This document shows positions 6,701 to 8,962 of a DNA stretch of 8,962 nt, piece after piece. Below the pieces are notes generated by a model, which made no database searches, was not told the DNA's origin, and was given only the letters and a program-made list of their open reading frames with translations. The DNA comes from an uncultured Desulfobacterales bacterium. GTDB taxonomy: Bacteria; Desulfobacterota; Desulfobacteria; Desulfobacterales; JAFDCJ01. The stretch spans positions 1-8,962 of the forward strand of contig CALZJV010000300.1 in assembly GCA_945787595.1 (NCBI GenBank), given 5' to 3'. The position numbers and the translations under genes were made by a program. Position 1 is the stretch's first letter, and each line of letters starts with the position of its first letter.

Positions 6701-8587
6701 TCATTTCAGCCCGGCTTTGCGAAGACCTTCGCGAAGGTGTTTTCTGTCTGATAGATTTCGAAATATTGTTCCGTAGGATTCGACCTCGAAAAAAGGGTGT
6801 CGTCGAAGAACTTCTTGGGCCGAATTATTCGCGTCTTCCATCCTTCCCAACTGAGCATAGGCTGCCGCAATCACGATGTGATGACCAACAAAATCTGGTT
6901 TTTTCGCCAAACCTTGTTGCACGATCTTGACTGCGTCATCATATCTTTCTTTAAGATAATATGCTAATCCGAGTTCCATGAAGATTCCTGGCGTTGCTTT
7001 TGGATTAAAGCGGAGGCCCATCTTTATGTATTTTATGGCATCATCCGTTTGGCCGGTATAAAGCAACACTTCTCCCATTTCATTAAATATCCGTGCGTCA
7101 TTTGGATTCAAGTCAAGAGCCTGCTGTAATTCCGCAAGCGCGAGATCGTATTGGCCCTTACGGATATAAACAGATCCAAGTAACTCATGGGCAGAAGGTT
7201 GAAAGTCATCCAAGCTCAAGGCCTTGCGCGCCAGACTCAAGGCTCGCTGGGATGCTTGTTCGATAAACTCGGTCCAACCAAATTCAACTTGCAGGTGATA
7301 AGACCACCCCAAAGCGGTATAAGCCGAAGCAAACTGGGGATCTAGTTCGATCGCCTTTTCAAATAATTGGCGCGCCTTGCTGACCGCCGTCCGAGTTCTA
7401 TGCAACAAGTAGCCGGTCCCGCGAATGAAATAATCATAAGCCTGGTAATTGGTTGTGTCCTTATGCATTACGCGTGATTGCTCTGCGGTTTCAATTTTGA
7501 TTGCCAGTGTGCGAACGATCGTTTGAATAATCTCATCCTGCAGGGCGAAAAGATCTTTCTTACTTCGATCATATCTTTGGCCCCAAATCTGGTTTCCTGT
7601 GATGGCATCAATTAGCTGGGCATTGATACGCACCCTTTCCCCTGCCTCTTGCACACTGCCTTCCAGGACATACTGCACTGAAAGCTCCTTACCCAACTCG
7701 GTAATCTTGACCGACTTACCTTTGTAGGTGAAGACCGTATTGCTGGCGATAACAAGCAAATTCCGGAATTTCGAAAGATCCGTAATGATATCGATGGTGA
7801 TCCCATCGCTAAAATACTCCTGCTGCGGATCTTCGCTCAGATTTGTAAAAGGCAGCACCGCGATGGCGGGTCTTTCAGATAGGGAAAAGGCGGTTTTAAG
7901 TTTAGACGCAGCCTTTTGCTCGGAAGGAACAATTCGAAAATAAAAATACCAGATTGCGACTGCTGTAGCTCCCAAAATAAGAACAGAAACGGCAATGACA
8001 CCCAAATGCCAGTGTCTTAGCCCCGGTCTTTTCTCACCGAGCACCTCTCGGGAGCCTTCGGACTCCATTACTACCCGGTATACCCGCACAGGATCAGCGA
8101 TGTTTTTGACTGTGTGTTTGCCTAAATATTTATATTCCAGTTCTAACTTGTTCTTAACTTGTTCATAGGCGCTACTGGAGATACAAATTCCTCCCCCTTC
8201 AGCCAGCCCTTCCAACCTAGCGGCAATATTTACCCCATCACCATAAATCCGATCTCCTTCTTCCACCACATCGCCAAGGTTTATACCGATACGAAATTGC
8301 ATCCTACGTTTCGCAGGAAGCTTGTCATTTAGCTCAAATAGCTTCTTCTGGATCACCGCTGCACAGCTAACCGCATCTACCACACTGGCGAATTCAGCTA
8401 AAAGGTTATCCCCTGGCGCATCCACTACCCGACCTCGATGTTGCTGAATGGATTTCGTCAGCGTTTCACGATAGCTGGTTAACGTGCGAATGGTCGATTC
8501 TTCATCATCACCCATCAGGCGGCTGTAGCCCTCGGCATCAGCGCTGAGGATGACAGTGAGTTTGCGCTTAAAACCTTCCTGTGTCAC
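6701..8587 (-). CDS. Membrane class III nucleotide cyclase with TolB/CadC-like and TPR domains
   Basis: A 628-residue signalling protein making a cyclic nucleotide, probably cAMP, from the triphosphate. Residues about 9-172 are a class III cyclase domain. The first metal Asp is D17 in ADAEGYSRLMG, the second D60 in APGDNLLAEF; N120 and R124 lie in GDGVNIAARLEG. Where many class III enzymes have the purine-selecting Lys (VKTTGDG), this one has Asp56 (VVDAPGDN), a variant seen in many bacterial cyclase-TPR proteins, so base preference is unsure. One transmembrane helix spans about 195-217. Residues 239-365 (AIAVLPFTNLSEDPQQEYFSDG onward) form the TolB-like/CadC-type region common in these fusions. 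About 383-600 are TPRs (for example ASAYTALGWSY, PSAHELLGSVYIRKGQY). The cyclase domain is predicted cytoplasmic; which side the TPRs face depends on the helix orientation. GTG at 8587 has AGGA 7 nt upstream. It converges with the YHS gene, stops 9 bp apart. Ligand unknown. Confidence 0.92.
   Translation of the reverse strand: MTQEGFKRKLTVILSADAEGYSRLMGDDEESTIRTLTSYRETLTKSIQQHRGRVVDAPGDNLLAEFASVVDAVSCAAVIQKKLFELNDKLPAKRRMQFRIGINLGDVVEEGDRIYGDGVNIAARLEGLAEGGGICISSSAYEQVKNKLELEYKYLGKHTVKNIADPVRVYRVVMESEGSREVLGEKRPGLRHWHLGVIAVSVLILGATAVAIWYFYFRIVPSEQKAASKLKTAFSLSERPAIAVLPFTNLSEDPQQEYFSDGITIDIITDLSKFRNLLVIASNTVFTYKGKSVKITELGKELSVQYVLEGSVQEAGERVRINAQLIDAITGNQIWGQRYDRSKKDLFALQDEIIQTIVRTLAIKIETAEQSRVMHKDTTNYQAYDYFIRGTGYLLHRTRTAVSKARQLFEKAIELDPQFASAYTALGWSYHLQVEFGWTEFIEQASQRALSLARKALSLDDFQPSAHELLGSVYIRKGQYDLALAELQQALDLNPNDARIFNEMGEVLLYTGQTDDAIKYIKMGLRFNPKATPGIFMELGLAYYLKERYDDAVKIVQQGLAKKPDFVGHHIVIAAAYAQLGRMEDANNSAQEVLRRHPFFEVESYGTIFRNLSDRKHLREGLRKAGLK
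6725..6738. repeat. 14-bp perfect palindrome at the 3' end of the cyclase gene
   Basis: ACCTTCGCGAAGGT is fully self-complementary and lies within the last codons of the cyclase gene (…LREGL…), next to the 9-bp gap between the two convergent genes. GCGAAG and CTTCGC beside it allow an alternative hairpin. No T-run follows on either strand, so it is not a standard terminator. Confidence 0.45.
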
Positions 8588-8882
8588 GGTGTTTTCCTAC
8601 ATTTTCAGGTTTTAGAACGAAGATGGAAGGAGCGATTCCGGCGATAACTAAATATTATAAATAACCATAGGTGGTTAGAAGGTCAAGGACAATCATAGAA
8701 AGGATAATTTACTATCTAAATAAAGGTTTTTGCCGCGATGTCCGAGCCCTTGTCGTCAGGTGGAGGAAGCCATAAAAAAGAGCCTTGGAGTTGGAGCGGG
8801 AAAAATGATTTCATCTTAGGTTAGGATAATCTCTTGAATTTCTTACCATTTTTTTGTATGGTGCCTTTATTCAAAATCGAAA

Positions 8883-8903
8883 ACCTGGTCCTCAGGGCCA
8901 GGT
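8883..8903. repeat. Strong inverted repeat (hairpin)
   Basis: ACCTGGTCC pairs with GGGCCAGGT (9 bp, one G-T) around a TCA triloop. It has no adjacent T-run and no visible neighbouring gene end, so its role is undecided. It could be a terminator without U-tract for a gene beyond the right edge, or part of a dispersed intergenic repeat. Confidence 0.5.
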
Positions 8904-8941
8904 CAGAGGTGATCGGCTCTGCCATAGATCAAATCTGTTCA

Positions 8942-8962
8942 AGGTTTCAGGTGTCAGGTTTC
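8942..8962 (+). repeat. Start of a 7-nt tandem repeat (AGGTKTC), truncated by the window edge
   Basis: Three exact-phase units read AGGTTTC, AGGTGTC, AGGTTTC up to the last base of the window. The array may extend further; only 21 bp are visible. Confidence 0.5.

Larger units (their letters stand above)
8588..8962. other. Intergenic region upstream of the cyclase gene
   Basis: No supported gene. On the minus strand TTGACC (8687-8682) and TATAAT-like sequence near 8655-8661 could drive the cyclase, but the spacing of about 21 nt is long. Farther right there are a weak inverted repeat (ACCAT/ATGGT around 8845-8862), a strong hairpin at 8883-8903, a second smaller one (CAGAG/CTCTG, 8904-8921) and a heptamer repeat at the edge. 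Confidence 0.5.

Noticed and set aside
8738..8824. 28-codon open frame in the right intergenic region
   Set aside because: Too short, composition unremarkable, and only a weak AAAGG at poor spacing upstream. No support beyond an ATG and a stop.
8883..8962. CRISPR array or attachment site at the right end
   Set aside because: Units are 7 nt with no spacers, and no integrase, cas gene or tRNA is visible.

Overview
The window looks like part of a chromosome from a Gram-negative, anaerobic or facultative proteobacterium, most likely a Desulfobacterota (delta-proteobacterial) sulfate-reducer relative. This placement is inference. It rests on a Tat-exported molybdo/tungsto formate dehydrogenase cluster, a probable selenoprotein, class III cyclase/TPR signalling and a heptameric intergenic repeat. 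No rRNA, tRNA, transposase or CRISPR array is visible.

The left two thirds (1-5829) is one minus-strand formate dehydrogenase operon. In transcription order it holds: a DUF3306-like/4Fe-4S protein read from a TTG start (5829-4159); a TorD-family chaperone (about 4145-3486); a small Tat-signal protein of the 'formate dehydrogenase region TAT target' type (3367-3158, here FdhX); the catalytic molybdopterin subunit FdhA (3115-534); and the 4Fe-4S electron-transfer subunit FdhB (518 to beyond base 1). A membrane cytochrome b subunit would be expected further left but is outside the window. FdhA carries a cysteine, not selenocysteine, at the formate-oxidising position. Its reading frame is broken near base 1196 and needs a single -1 shift. 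The break lies on a GGGAAAA heptamer with an internal Shine-Dalgarno-like GGAGGG upstream and a possible stem-loop downstream. It is either a homopolymer error or mutation, or a candidate programmed frameshift.

An AT-rich region of about 385 bp (5830-6214) separates this operon from a divergent plus-strand gene, 6215-6691. That gene encodes an exported YHS-domain protein. Its frame is interrupted once, by TGA at codon 100, exactly where related proteins have cysteine in a YGGYC motif. The homologous C-terminal half continues in the same frame to TAA. A 7-bp hairpin with an AGGC loop lies 25 nt after the TGA, as expected of a bacterial SECIS element. This is the most interesting object in the window: a likely YHS selenoprotein.

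Convergent with it, only 9 bp away, is a minus-strand 628-aa class III nucleotide cyclase (8587-6701) with an N-terminal cyclase domain, one transmembrane helix, a TolB/CadC-like region and C-terminal TPRs. The right end (8588-8962) has no supported gene. It holds a strong hairpin and the start of a 7-nt tandem repeat cut by the window edge.
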